DNA of 64,000 nt from Bradyrhizobium sp. LTSP885 (GTDB lineage: Bacteria > Pseudomonadota > Alphaproteobacteria > Rhizobiales > Xanthobacteraceae): the NCBI RefSeq assembly GCF_000938305.1, contig NZ_JYMT01000039.1, positions 62,001 to 126,000 on the forward strand. Reading direction: 5' to 3'. The position numbers were made by a program, and so were the translations under genes. A model generated the notes under the pieces. That model was not told the DNA's origin and searched no databases. It was given only the letters and a program-made list of their open reading frames with translations. Position 1 is the first letter of the stretch. Each line of letters starts with the position of its first letter. Shown in pieces: positions 16,826 to 25,263 of the stretch.

Positions 16826-17380
16826 CTAGCGCAGGCCTTCGTAGACCATCAGGCCGCGGGCGATCGCGAGCTTTCGCAACGCGCGCGGCACGAATCGCTC
16901 CGGCGGGTGCAGATAGCGCCACGAGGTCAGCACCAGATCGCTCAGCTTCGTGGCGTTGTCCTCGAACGGGGCGAGCAGCCCGGTGAGGCTCGCGGGCACG
17001 TGCACGCGGGCCGTGAAGGGCAGCAGCAGCAGCTCGAGATGCGCGCGCTCGCCGGTCTCGGTGGTTGCGGTGAGGCCTGCGATCGCAGGCAGCGTCTCCT
17101 CGGCGACGGCGCTGATGATCTCCTCGATGTCGCTGCGGCTTCCGCCGGTGAACAGCGCGGAAAAGCTCCGGTCCTTGAGGTCGCAGCCGAGCAGGGCCGA
17201 GGTGCGGGTGCCGGCAACGCGGAAGGGATATCCGGCCTCGTTGTCATAGGACAGCACGAAAATGTCAGCCAGCAGCTCGCGCACCGCGGAAGGCTCGAAC
17301 TCGCTCCGGTCAGGTGCGCGCGCATCGCCGCGCTTCGCATTCCAATATGCGAAGAACTCGCGGCTGGACTTATGTTTCAT
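16826..17380 (-). CDS. PAS_5 family protein
   Basis: A 184-residue protein: REFFAYWNAKRGDARAPDRSEFEPSAVRELLADIFVLSYDNEAGYPFRVAGTRTSALLGCDLKDRSFSALF, then RAHLELLLLPFTARVHVPASLTGLLAPF. The RVAGT...G-cdLkd pattern is typical of the alphaproteobacterial PAS_5 family, which consists of a lone PAS-like domain without an output domain. Such proteins often act as small sensor or adaptor partners, but no ligand can be named. Transcription is monocistronic. Confidence 0.85.
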   Translation of the reverse strand: MKHKSSREFFAYWNAKRGDARAPDRSEFEPSAVRELLADIFVLSYDNEAGYPFRVAGTRTSALLGCDLKDRSFSALFTGGSRSDIEEIISAVAEETLPAIAGLTATTETGERAHLELLLLPFTARVHVPASLTGLLAPFEDNATKLSDLVLTSWRYLHPPERFVPRALRKLAIARGLMVYEGLR

Positions 17381-17410
17381 TCGAAGAACCCTGCCCGGCG
17401 CATGTTTCAG

Positions 17411-17428
17411 CGGGACACATCTGTCCCG
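17411..17428. promoter_or_regulatory. 7-4-7 inverted repeat upstream of the PAS_5 gene
   Basis: CGGGACA-CATC-TGTCCCG lies 31-48 bp upstream of the PAS_5 start. It could be an operator or a leader hairpin. No known regulator motif was matched. Confidence 0.4.
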
Positions 17429-17520
17429 GTTTCATGCACGCGCCTTCCCTTCTCTGTTGTGCAGGGAAGGCTTTGCAGCGTCCATGCCGGGGCCGCGTTT
17501 TGGGCGGTTTATCGACGACT

Positions 17521-17549
17521 TTGCGTCGTTAACGTAAATTTAACTATAC
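17521..17549 (+). promoter_or_regulatory. Sigma-70-like promoter candidate for the small RNA
   Basis: TTGCGT (17521-17526) and CTATAC (17544-17549) are spaced by 17 bp in an otherwise AT-poor region. They point toward the structured segment that ends at the 17722 terminator. Confidence 0.4.
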
Positions 17550-17555
17550 GCTTGG

Positions 17556-17757
17556 CACCCGCGGCGGGCCCGCGTAGGGTCGTGCCATTCCCGTTTGCGC
17601 CGGTTGCCTCCAAGGGCCGGCGGCTTACGTTGACAGGTGGCGTCAAACAGTTTGGTCGTCGCGCGGGGAGGGGTGGGGATGGACCCCCGGTCCTTCTGGG
17701 GCGCGAGAAGATCAACCGAATGAGGGAGGGTGTTCTCAGCACCCTCCCTCTTCTTTT
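17556..17757 (+). ncRNA. Candidate small regulatory RNA, about 200 nt
   Basis: A non-coding segment with a promoter-like signal at its 5' side and a strong intrinsic terminator at its 3' side. Inside, GTTTGGTCGTCGCGCG can pair with CGCGAGAAGATCAACC (with G-U pairs) around a GGGGT/ACCCC stem. No plausible protein is encoded on either strand. It does not match SRP RNA, tmRNA or RNase P cores by eye. Confidence 0.4.
17722..17755 (+). terminator. Rho-independent terminator
   Basis: GAGGGAGGGTG pairs perfectly with CACCCTCCCTC across a 7-nt loop and is followed by TTCTTTT. This 11-bp GC-rich stem plus T tract is the best intrinsic terminator in the window. No plus-strand protein gene ends at it, which supports the small RNA call. 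Confidence 0.8.
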
Positions 17758-17768
17758 GGAAATGTCTC

Positions 17769-17820
17769 GTGTCCCGGACGCAGTGCAGCGCGCAGCGGTG
17801 CACTGCAGAGCCGGGACCCA
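17769..17820. repeat. Palindromic repeat, GTGTCCCGGACGC family, copy 1
   Basis: Starts GTGTCCCGGACGC, contains the inner palindrome GCAGTGCAGCG...GGTGCACTGC, and ends GAGCCGGGACCC. An inverted relative lies at 18059-18108. The pair brackets the truncated GIY-YIG gene. Confidence 0.8.
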
Positions 17821-17832
17821 TGCCAAACCCGT

Positions 17833-18081
17833 TCACGAATTCAGCTGATCGGCCAGATCCCGCCAATCTGGATTGAGCTCCTCGATCGGCTTGATCTTCC
17901 ATGCCCGCCGCCATCGCTTCAGGGAATGCTCCCGTGCGCGTGCGTCCAGGATGGAGTCGAACGCCTCGAAATAGACCAGCTGGTCGACATTGTATTGTCG
18001 CGTGAAGCCTGGAACGAGCTTGGCCTTGTGCTCGGTTATCCGGCGCGCAAGGCCGGAGGTCCCGGCTCTGCGTCGCATCAC
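17833..18081 (-). pseudogene. GIY-YIG nuclease family protein, 5'-truncated by a repeat
   Basis: The open part reads GLARRITEHKAKLVPGFTRQYNVDQLVYFEAFDSILDARAREHSLKRWRRAWKIKPIEELNPDWRDLADQL. This is the second half of the small GIY-YIG (YhbQ-like) family, whose members normally begin with an YxVYILxxxxxGTLYxGVT catalytic strand pair. Here that N-terminus, including the GIY and YIG motifs, is gone and replaced by codons read from the palindromic repeat at 18059-18108. The remaining frame is open from a GTG at 18081 but would lack the active site, so it is judged a pseudogene. Confidence 0.75.
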
Positions 18082-18108
18082 TGCGTGCTGCGACGCGTCC
18101 GGGACACG
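18059..18108. repeat. Palindromic repeat, GTGTCCCGGACGC family, copy 2 (inverted)
   Basis: Reads GGTCCCGGCTCTGCGTCGC...GCGACGCGTCCGGGACAC, the inverse orientation of 17769-17820 with a diverged inner palindrome. Its left border coincides with the point where GIY-YIG homology stops. Confidence 0.8.
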
Positions 18109-18202
18109 GAGAGTTGCCCGATCAGCCGATTGTGCACTTGCACTGTGCCGCGTAAGCCGCCTATCTGAGGCTCAACCGCCGTATTCGAGGTCGTCGACCC
18201 CC

Positions 18203-19003
18203 TTGGACTCCCCACCCGAATCCCCGCTCACGCCGCCGCCGGAGGCGCCGCGCGAGCCGATCCTGACGCTGCCGCCGGCGCTCACCGCCTACATCGTGCT
18301 GATCGCGGTGATCCATCTGCGGGTGCTGCTGCCGCCGGAGCTGGAAAACTGGACGATCGATGTCTTCGGCTTCATCCCCAAGCGCTACGATTCGACGCTG
18401 CTCGATATCACCTTTCCGGGCGGGGCCGGCGCCAAGGTCTGGACCTTCGTCACCTATTCGCTGCTGCACGCCAATCTCACCCATATCGGTTTCAACGTGC
18501 TGTGGCTGTTGCCGTTCGGCAGCGCGCTGGCGCGGCGCTTCGGCGCTATCAGGTTCTTTGTTTTCATGGCGGTGACGGCGGCTGCCGGCGCACTCGCGCA
18601 TCTCGTGACCCACGAGCATGCGATTGCGCCGATGATCGGTGCATCGGCGTCGGTGTCGGGGACGATGGCGGCGGCGATCCGCTTCGCTTTCGTGAAGGGC
18701 AGCTTCCTCTCGTTCAGCCGGGGCGACGCCGAGGCTGCGGCCAAGGTGCCGGCGCTGCCGCTGTTGCGCGCGCTGCGCGACCGGCGCGTGCTCGGATTCC
18801 TGGCGGTCTGGTTTGCCGTCAACATCGTGTTCGGGGTTGGCTCGCTCGCGATCGGTGTTGGCGATGGCGCGAGCGTTGCCTGGCAGGCCCATATCGGCGG
18901 CTTTCTCGCCGGCCTGCTGCTGTTCTCGCTGTTCGATCCGATACCGCGCGCGCGAGATGATGCTGCAGATGCGTCGTCGGTGGATCAGTCCGGCCGCGTC
19001 TGA
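18203..19003 (+). CDS. Rhomboid family intramembrane serine protease
   Basis: Start proposed at TTG 18203 (MDSPPESPLTPPPEAPREPIL); upstream in-frame sequence runs into the palindromic repeat and is rejected. The 266-residue protein has about six membrane segments. Rhomboid hallmarks are the HANLTHIGFNVLWLLPFG segment with the conserved His/Asn, the catalytic Ser in IGASASVSG (S148), and the catalytic His in AWQAHIGGFLAGLL (H230). It cleaves transmembrane substrates within the bilayer. The substrate is unknown. A weak GAGG lies 13 bases before the proposed start, so the start is uncertain. Confidence 0.85.
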   Translation: MDSPPESPLTPPPEAPREPILTLPPALTAYIVLIAVIHLRVLLPPELENWTIDVFGFIPKRYDSTLLDITFPGGAGAKVWTFVTYSLLHANLTHIGFNVLWLLPFGSALARRFGAIRFFVFMAVTAAAGALAHLVTHEHAIAPMIGASASVSGTMAAAIRFAFVKGSFLSFSRGDAEAAAKVPALPLLRALRDRRVLGFLAVWFAVNIVFGVGSLAIGVGDGASVAWQAHIGGFLAGLLLFSLFDPIPRARDDAADASSVDQSGRV

Positions 19004-19098
19004 TCGCCGCTTGCGGGAGGGGGCGAATTCCTCCATCATCTTCACGACGAAGGCAGCCGGGCTGACAAAATACAGCCGCGCGCTATTGTCCGCGCCCT

Positions 19099-19124
19099 GG
19101 AACCGAAATCGGCGCGGACCTGTT
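19099..19124 (+). promoter_or_regulatory. Weak EcfG-type promoter candidate before the CBS gene
   Basis: GGAAC at 19099-19103 is followed after 17 bases by TGTT, one mismatch from the EcfG consensus GGAAC-N16/17-CGTT. It lies 69 bp before the CBS start. Confidence 0.35.
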
Positions 19125-19192
19125 GATTGAAGGCTCAACGAACAGGCTCGATCCCCGTTCAAGGGGACGCGAACGGATTCAAGGAGGCGACA

Positions 19193-19621
19193 ATGACGGT
19201 ACGTTCCATTCTCGATACCAAGGGCCACCAGATATTGAGCGTCGAGCCCGACGCGAAGCTGGCGGCCGCGGTCAAGCTGCTCGGCGAGCGCAAGATCGGC
19301 GCGGTGCTGGTAATGAGCCAGGGCCGGATGGAAGGCATCCTGTCGGAGCGCGACATCGTGCGCGTGATCGGTGAGCGCGGCGCTGCCGCGCTGGACGAGC
19401 CGGTGAGCGCGGTGATGACCAAGAAGGTCGTCAGCTGCCGCCAGTCCGACACGGTCAGCGGGATCATGGAGATGATGACGACGGGCAAGTTCCGCCACCT
19501 GCCTGTTGTCGAGGACGGCAAGGTGGTCGGGTTGATCTCGATCGGTGACATCGTCAAGCGCCGCGTGCAGGAATACGAGCACGAGCAGGAGGCGCTGCGC
19601 GACTATATCAAGACCGCCTGA
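19193..19621 (+). CDS. CBS domain-pair protein
   Basis: A 142-residue protein behind AAGGAGGCGACA. Two CBS motifs fill it: ILSVEPDAKLAAAVKLLGERKIGAVLVMSQGRMEGILSERDIVRVI and VVSCRQSDTVSGIMEMMTTGKFRHLPVVEDGKVVGLISIGDIVKRRV. Stand-alone CBS pairs bind adenine nucleotides and tune partner proteins. The C-terminal YEHEQEALRDYI helix is usual for this bacterial subfamily. It is convergent with the patatin gene, with 3 bp between stops. Confidence 0.92.
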   Translation: MTVRSILDTKGHQILSVEPDAKLAAAVKLLGERKIGAVLVMSQGRMEGILSERDIVRVIGERGAAALDEPVSAVMTKKVVSCRQSDTVSGIMEMMTTGKFRHLPVVEDGKVVGLISIGDIVKRRVQEYEHEQEALRDYIKTA

Positions 19622-19624
19622 GCG

Positions 19625-20737
19625 CTATTTGCCCGTGGTGCCATTGCCGGTCGACGGCACCAGGATATCGATCGCTTCCTCGATCGCGCCGATCGCGCGC
19701 TCGGCGGCACGGATGCCGTGCGCGATCAGGTCGTCGGCGCGGTGGAAGTCGAACCAGCCGATCTGGCCGACGCGCGGCGAAATCAGCATGTCCGGCGGAT
19801 CGCCGGCGAGGCGCGCGCGGGTGATGCGGTCCTGCATGATGTTGAAAGCGTCGACCATGACGCTCGAGATACCCGGCCGGGTCGCGCTGCCGAAGAATTC
19901 GCGCTTCACGGTACGCTCTGCGGAGAAGAAGCGGCCGAAGCGGCGCTTCGGCGGCTCGGGGTCGGGCGCGGCCTCGGCGGTCACCGCCACCGTCACCTCG
20001 GGCGCGGCGGCTGCGCCATGATTGTAGATCGTGGTGGAGTGCGCGAACACGTCGCTGGAGAGGTTGGCCGCAATCACGATCTCGGCGCCGAGCGCGCGCG
20101 CCGCCGACACCGGCACCGGGTTGACCAGCGCGCCGTCGACCAGCCAGCGATCGCCGATCAGGACCGGCGCGAAGATGCCGGGCAGGGCGTAGGAGGCGCG
20201 CATGGCGTCGACCATGCTGCCATGGGTCAGCCAGATCTCATGCCCGGTGCGCACTTCGGTCGCGACGCTGGCGAATTTGACCGCGAGGTCCTCGATCATG
20301 ACCTTGCCCAGCGCCGCTTCGATCTCGGCGGCCAGCTTGGTGCCACCGATCAGGCCGGAACCGTTGAGGCGGATGTCGAGGTAGCCGAGCACGCTGCGCG
20401 GCTGCAGGCCGCGGGCCCATTGCTCCAGTGTCTCGATATGCCCGGCGGCATAGGCGCCACCGACCACGGCGCCGATCGAGGTGCCGACCACGACGTTGGG
20501 GACGATGCCGTGGGCCAGCAGGGTCTTGATGATGCCGATATGGGCAAACCCGCGTGCGGCCCCGCCACCGAGGGCAAGCCCGATCACGGGACGGCGAACC
20601 GTTCCCAATCCTATTTTGTCGGGTCCATCGGAGCCCCTATGGCCTCGACCCATCCAGCTATCCAGCACGACAGCATCTCCTTCGGGGCGGGAGACTAGGC
20701 CCCGTGGCACGGCTCCGCCAGAATCGTCATTATCCAT
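19625..20737 (-). CDS. Patatin-like phospholipase family protein
   Basis: A 370-residue protein with the patatin Ser/Asp dyad: oxyanion loop GGGAARG (57-63), nucleophile elbow GTSIG (S87) and DGALVNP (D201). An insert of charged and Ala/Pro sequence (about 240-275) separates the catalytic core from a C-terminal part containing HRADDLIAHGIRAAERAI. Bacterial RssA/YlbK-like members hydrolyse lipid acyl esters at the inner membrane. The first 48 residues are not conserved-looking, so a Met near 20653 is an alternative start. An EcfG-type promoter lies upstream. Confidence 0.88.
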   Translation of the reverse strand: MDNDDSGGAVPRGLVSRPEGDAVVLDSWMGRGHRGSDGPDKIGLGTVRRPVIGLALGGGAARGFAHIGIIKTLLAHGIVPNVVVGTSIGAVVGGAYAAGHIETLEQWARGLQPRSVLGYLDIRLNGSGLIGGTKLAAEIEAALGKVMIEDLAVKFASVATEVRTGHEIWLTHGSMVDAMRASYALPGIFAPVLIGDRWLVDGALVNPVPVSAARALGAEIVIAANLSSDVFAHSTTIYNHGAAAAPEVTVAVTAEAAPDPEPPKRRFGRFFSAERTVKREFFGSATRPGISSVMVDAFNIMQDRITRARLAGDPPDMLISPRVGQIGWFDFHRADDLIAHGIRAAERAIGAIEEAIDILVPSTGNGTTGK

Positions 20738-20811
20738 GGTTTATATGCATGGTTTATGCCCGGCGGGGTCGCCGTAGCCAGAGATTACGACTTGACCGCG
20801 ACGCTTTGACT

Positions 20812-20837
20812 AACGTCGGCTGGAACGGCCGGGTTCC
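20812..20837 (-). promoter_or_regulatory. EcfG-type general-stress promoter for the patatin gene
   Basis: Read on the minus strand: GGAAC (20837-20833), 17 bases, then CGTT (20815-20812), an exact match to the alphaproteobacterial EcfG consensus. It lies about 75 bp upstream of the patatin start at 20737, leaving room for a 60-70 nt leader. Confidence 0.6.
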
Positions 20838-20903
20838 AATCGGGGACGGTGCCGTCCTGAGCAATAGGGAAGGCTTGAATTTGCCGCGGTTTCGTTGAAA
20901 AGC

Positions 20904-21980
20904 ATGGCGATGACTTTGAGGCGCAATGGCATCGGCAGATGTGGGTGGGGCAGACGGCTTCTCCCGCTGCTGGTGCTCGCCGCCATCGCAACCGCCGTGA
21001 TTCCCGGTCCCGTCTCGGCCCAGTTGTTCGGCGATCGGCCGCCGCCGGTGCCGCCGGCCTCGGTCCCGGATGTACCGTCCGGCCCGGCGCTCAATCTGGC
21101 GCCACCGTCCGGGGCTGCTTCCGGGCCGGTCCTGCCGGGGCCGCTGACCCAGCCGACCATCGTCCAACCGTCGATCGCGACTGTTCCGCCGGTGGTGCCC
21201 CCGCCGGGCGCTTCGACCGCGGGTCAGGCGGTGCTCTCGCTGACGGCGCGGTACGGCAAGGACCTTCCCGTCATCAACAGCGGGTTGGTGTGGCGGGTGT
21301 TCTCCGACAAGCCCGATGACAACGGCACGTTCAAGCTGGTCCGCGAGGAGCGCGGGCCGACCCCCAACATCGTATTGCCGCCGGGCAATTATGTCGTCCA
21401 CGTCGCGCTCGGCCTCGTGAGCGCCGTGCGCGCGGTCAATTTGAAATCGGAGACCGACCGTGAATCTTTCGTCTTGCCGGCCGGTGGCCTGCGGATCGAG
21501 GGCCGCGTCGGCACCAGCAAGATCCCCGCCAACCAGATTTCGTTCGGGATCTACAAGGGCAGCCAGTTCGACGGCTCGGATCGCGGTGCGCTGGTGCCGA
21601 ACGTCGCCGCCGGCGACGTCGCGCTGCTGCCGGAGGGGACCTACTACATCGTCTCCAACTATGGCGACGCCAACTCGGTGGTGCGCTCGGATATCCGCGT
21701 CCAGGCCGGCAAGCTGACCGACGTCACCGTCACCCATCGCGCCGCCGTGATCACGCTCAAGCTCGTCAGCGACAAGGGCGGCGAGGCGCTCGCCAACACC
21801 GCATGGTCGGTGATCACGCCGGGTGGCGACGTCATCAAGGAATCGATCGGCGCATTCCCGCGCGTCGTGCTCTCCGAGGGCGAATATCGTGCGATCGCCA
21901 AGAACGAGGGCAAGGTATTCGAGCGCCCCTTCAACGTCGTCAACGGCGTCGATGGCGAGGTCGAGGTCGTTGCGCGCTGA
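20904..21980 (+). CDS. Conserved exported protein, Pro-rich N-terminus, repeated beta domains
   Basis: Taken from the first ATG (MAMTLRRNGIGRCGWGRRLLPLLVLAAIATAVIPGPVSAQ), which gives a good signal peptide. A Pro-rich linker (GDRPPPVPPASVP to PPVVPPPGAS) leads into three beta-rich repeats. Each has a V/L-P-x-G-x-Y-x-V element: NIVLPPGNYVVHVALG, VALLPEGTYYIVSNYG and RVVLSEGEYRAIAKNEG. These look like carboxypeptidase-regulatory or PEGA-like folds. It is probably periplasmic. No enzymatic motif is seen and the function is unknown. The gene stands alone. Confidence 0.72.
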   Translation: MAMTLRRNGIGRCGWGRRLLPLLVLAAIATAVIPGPVSAQLFGDRPPPVPPASVPDVPSGPALNLAPPSGAASGPVLPGPLTQPTIVQPSIATVPPVVPPPGASTAGQAVLSLTARYGKDLPVINSGLVWRVFSDKPDDNGTFKLVREERGPTPNIVLPPGNYVVHVALGLVSAVRAVNLKSETDRESFVLPAGGLRIEGRVGTSKIPANQISFGIYKGSQFDGSDRGALVPNVAAGDVALLPEGTYYIVSNYGDANSVVRSDIRVQAGKLTDVTVTHRAAVITLKLVSDKGGEALANTAWSVITPGGDVIKESIGAFPRVVLSEGEYRAIAKNEGKVFERPFNVVNGVDGEVEVVAR

Positions 21981-22148
21981 CGGCTGACGCAGTCGCGTTT
22001 CATGCAACCGTCATAGTCGCTAAAGCGCACTAACCATCGCGCGACTTTAAGCCGTCACAATCACCGCGACAGCAAGCCATTTCCACATTTTTTACACGGC
22101 GTTAAGCGCCGCTGACTTGGATGCTCGCGGGGACAAGCGTTTGCGTGA

Positions 22149-24644
22149 GTGGGGCGTGCCGTGGTCGTGGCCAACAAAAAACCGGAAAAGACATCAGCCA
22201 AGTTCAGCAGCGAGATGTTCGCCGACGTTGCGGTCCTGCAGCGCAAGTGGCAGGCGGCCGTCAGCCTGGGTGAGAAGCTGCCGCGCTACGAAGACGTGAT
22301 GCTCGGCAGCCTCGGCCGGCTCGCGGATCACATCGCACTGCTGCGCAATGACGATGGCGCGTTGCGCGTCTCCCACACCGGCCGCTACATCCAGACATGG
22401 CTGAACGATGAGCGCTGGGATATCCCGCTCAGCGCGCTGCCGCCGGATTGCGCGACCGCGCTCGGCGAAGCCGCGGCGAGCGCGCACGCGAACGGCCGTC
22501 CCTATCTCGCGTCGGCACACTGCGTGCGTGACGGCCTGGTGCGGACCTATGACGTGCTGGCGCTGCCGACACGATCGCGCTGGGGCGGCACGCTGGTCGG
22601 CGTCTACGTCAACGAACGCGATGCGCAGTACAATCTGCTGGATACGATCTTCTCCGCCACCGATGAGGGCGTGCTGTCGCTTGCCGCGATCCGCGATCCG
22701 CGCGGCGAGCCGTCCGATTTCCAGGTCGTGCATCTCAACCAGGGTGCCGCAAGGCTCTTGATGCAGCCCGCGACCGATTTGCTGTGGCGCCGGCTCGGCG
22801 CCGGCGGCAACCCGCTTGCGGCGCCGGAAGTGATCGAGCGGCTGCGCGAATTTGTCAGACGAGGCGGCGGTGGGCAGTTCGAGATCGACAGCGGCGATCG
22901 CTGCCTTCGGCTCGGCGTCACGGCATTCGGCGACATGCTGTCGCTGACGGTCTCCGATGTCACCGCGATGAAGCGGCGCGAGGATTCATTCCGCCTGCTG
23001 TTCGAAAACAACCCGATGCCGATGTGGGTGTTCGACGCCGGCACGATGGAGTTCCTCAGCGTCAACGATGCCGCAGTTCAGCACTATGGATATGCCCGCA
23101 AAAAATTCCTCGGCATGACGCTGCGCGAGATCTGGCCGCAGGATGAATGGGCTCTCCACAGCGAGGCATTGCGCGAGATCGGCGACGTCTATCAATCCAG
23201 CCGCGACTGGCGGCACATCAAGGCCGACGGCAGCGAGATCCATGTGCTGACATTCGGACGCAAGGTGGCGTTCGATGGCCGCGACGGCTATCTGGTCGCG
23301 GTGGTCGACATCACGGAGCGCCGCGCCGCCGAGGCGCGGATCGCCCATATGGCGCACCATGACGGGCTCACCAACCTGCCGAACCGCGACTTTTACCAGG
23401 AACGCCTGTGCGAGGCGCTGGAGCGCAGCCGGTCCGGCAACAAGCGCGTCGCGGTGATGTGCGTCGACCTCGATTTGTTCAAGAACGTCAACGATTCCTT
23501 CGGTCATCCGATGGGCGACCGGCTGCTCAAGCTGGTGGCGGAGCGGCTGAGAGCGGCGGTGCAGGGCGACAATCTGGCGGCCCGCCTCGGCGGCGACGAG
23601 TTCGCGATCGTGCTCGCCGCCGACGTTTCGCCGAACGAAGCGAGCGCGTTTGCCGAGCAACTCATCGCGGTGCTGAGCGCGCCGTACGCCATCGACGGGC
23701 TCGACATCGTGGTCGGTGCCAGCATCGGCATTGCGCTGTCGCCGAGCGACGGCATGACGACGGAGGAGCTGATGCGCAACGCCGACATGGCGCTGTACCG
23801 CGCCAAGTCCGAGGGCGGCGGTGTGCACCATTTCTTCGAACCCGAGATGGATCAGCAGGCCCAGAAGCGCCGCGACCTGGAGCGCGACCTGCGTGCGGCC
23901 TTCGCCAATGGCGAATTCGAACTGCACTATCAGCCGCTGGTCGATATCGCGGCGGATCGCATCAGCGGCTTCGAGTCGCTGCTGCGGTGGCCGCACCCGC
24001 AGAAGGGCATGGTCTCGCCTGCGGAGTTCATTCCGGTTGCCGAAGATATCGGCCTGATCGTAGCACTCGGCGAATGGGTGCTGCGCGAGGCCTGTTCGGA
24101 GGCAGTGAAATGGCCCTCCAATGTCAAGGTCGCCGTCAATTTGTCGCCGGTGCAGTTCCGCAGCCGCAACCTGGTTCAGGCGGTGATTTCGGCGCTGGCC
24201 CATTCCGGCCTGTCGCCGCGCCGGCTCGAACTCGAGATCACCGAGTCGGTGTTCCTGGCGGAGACCGAGGCCAACCTCGCGATCCTGCATCAGCTGCGCG
24301 AGCTTGGCGTCAGCATCTCGATGGACGATTTCGGCACCGGCTATTCCAGCCTGAGCTATCTGCGCAGTTTTCCGTTCGACAAGATCAAGATCGACCGGTC
24401 CTTCATCAAGGATCTGGCGCGGCGCTCGGATTGCCTCGCGATCGTGCGCGCGATCTCCGGGCTCGGCCGCAGCCTCAACATCACCACGACCGCGGAGGGC
24501 GTCGAAACCATCGACCAGCTCGATTGGCTGCGCGCCGAAGGCTGCAACGAGGTACAGGGCTTTCTGTTCAGCGCGGCGAGGCCCGCGGGCGAGATCGGGG
24601 CACTGCTGGCGGGATTTGCCACACGGGCATCGAAGGCGGCGTAG
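22149..24644 (+). CDS. PAS-GGDEF-EAL cyclic-di-GMP signalling protein
   Basis: About 831 residues from GTG 22149; other in-frame GTG codons at 22161 and 22167 are possible starts. It has an N-terminal PAS-like region (about 50-270), a second PAS (FRLLFENNPMPMWVFDAGTMEFLSVNDAAVQHYGYARKKFLGM, about 280-390), GGDEF with intact ARLGGDEFAIVLA (481-485), and EAL with FESLLRW (609-614), LEITESVFL, MDDFGTGYSSLSYLR and AEGVET. Both catalytic signatures are kept, so it may both make and break c-di-GMP. It is cytoplasmic with no membrane segment. Confidence 0.93.
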   Translation: MGRAVVVANKKPEKTSAKFSSEMFADVAVLQRKWQAAVSLGEKLPRYEDVMLGSLGRLADHIALLRNDDGALRVSHTGRYIQTWLNDERWDIPLSALPPDCATALGEAAASAHANGRPYLASAHCVRDGLVRTYDVLALPTRSRWGGTLVGVYVNERDAQYNLLDTIFSATDEGVLSLAAIRDPRGEPSDFQVVHLNQGAARLLMQPATDLLWRRLGAGGNPLAAPEVIERLREFVRRGGGGQFEIDSGDRCLRLGVTAFGDMLSLTVSDVTAMKRREDSFRLLFENNPMPMWVFDAGTMEFLSVNDAAVQHYGYARKKFLGMTLREIWPQDEWALHSEALREIGDVYQSSRDWRHIKADGSEIHVLTFGRKVAFDGRDGYLVAVVDITERRAAEARIAHMAHHDGLTNLPNRDFYQERLCEALERSRSGNKRVAVMCVDLDLFKNVNDSFGHPMGDRLLKLVAERLRAAVQGDNLAARLGGDEFAIVLAADVSPNEASAFAEQLIAVLSAPYAIDGLDIVVGASIGIALSPSDGMTTEELMRNADMALYRAKSEGGGVHHFFEPEMDQQAQKRRDLERDLRAAFANGEFELHYQPLVDIAADRISGFESLLRWPHPQKGMVSPAEFIPVAEDIGLIVALGEWVLREACSEAVKWPSNVKVAVNLSPVQFRSRNLVQAVISALAHSGLSPRRLELEITESVFLAETEANLAILHQLRELGVSISMDDFGTGYSSLSYLRSFPFDKIKIDRSFIKDLARRSDCLAIVRAISGLGRSLNITTTAEGVETIDQLDWLRAEGCNEVQGFLFSAARPAGEIGALLAGFATRASKAA

Positions 24645-24661
24645 ACGCCGCGAGCGCGATC

Positions 24662-25225
24662 TCAGAACCGCGTCACGATCTCCGACAGCGCAGGGCGCGG
24701 GCGGTCTTCGCTCGGCTTGGTCGGGGTGCCGATATGAATCAGGCCGACGAGCTTTTCGTCCGCCTTCAAACCCAGGCCGTCGAGCACGTCGCGGTCGGAG
24801 ACGTACCAGCCGGTCAGCCAGCAGGCGCCGTAGCCGAGCGCGGTTGCCGCGGTCACGAGGTTCATCGCGCTCGCGCCTGCCGACAGCTCCTGCTCCCACG
24901 CCGGCACTTTCGGGTGTGGCCTGGTGAAGGAGACCAGGCCGATCACCAGCGGCGCATCGGTCAGGCGCTTCTTCTCAATCTCGATATCGGATGCCGGCGC
25001 GCCGGGATGCTTCATGGCAAAGACGTTCGCGATCACATCACCGGCGCGGGAACGGGCCTCACCTTCGAACACGATGAAGCGCCAAGGCGCGAGCTTGCCG
25101 TGGTCGGGCACGCGCGCGCCGATGGTCAGGATGGTCTCGAGCTCGGCCGGCGAGGGGCCGGGCCCGGTCATCTCGCGCGGTTTCATCGAGCGGCGGGTCT
25201 TCAGAAGTTCAATCGCATCGGGCAC
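24662..25225 (-). CDS. Nitroreductase family protein (YdjA-like)
   Basis: A 187-residue flavoprotein. It contains LLKTRRSMKPREMTGPGPSPAELETILTIGARVPDHGKLAPWRFIVFEG (FMN-binding RRS and HGKLxPWRF), ELSAGASAMNLVTAATALGYGACWLTGWYVSD and LGLKADEKLVGLIHIGTP. These are typical of short nitroreductases of the YdjA/RutE type, which use NAD(P)H and FMN as homodimers. The natural substrate is unknown. It lies downstream of thrS on the same strand, beyond a hairpin. Confidence 0.9.
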   Translation of the reverse strand: MPDAIELLKTRRSMKPREMTGPGPSPAELETILTIGARVPDHGKLAPWRFIVFEGEARSRAGDVIANVFAMKHPGAPASDIEIEKKRLTDAPLVIGLVSFTRPHPKVPAWEQELSAGASAMNLVTAATALGYGACWLTGWYVSDRDVLDGLGLKADEKLVGLIHIGTPTKPSEDRPRPALSEIVTRF

Positions 25226-25263
25226 GGAAAATGTCCTTGGCAGGGATATTTGGGAGCGTGGTA

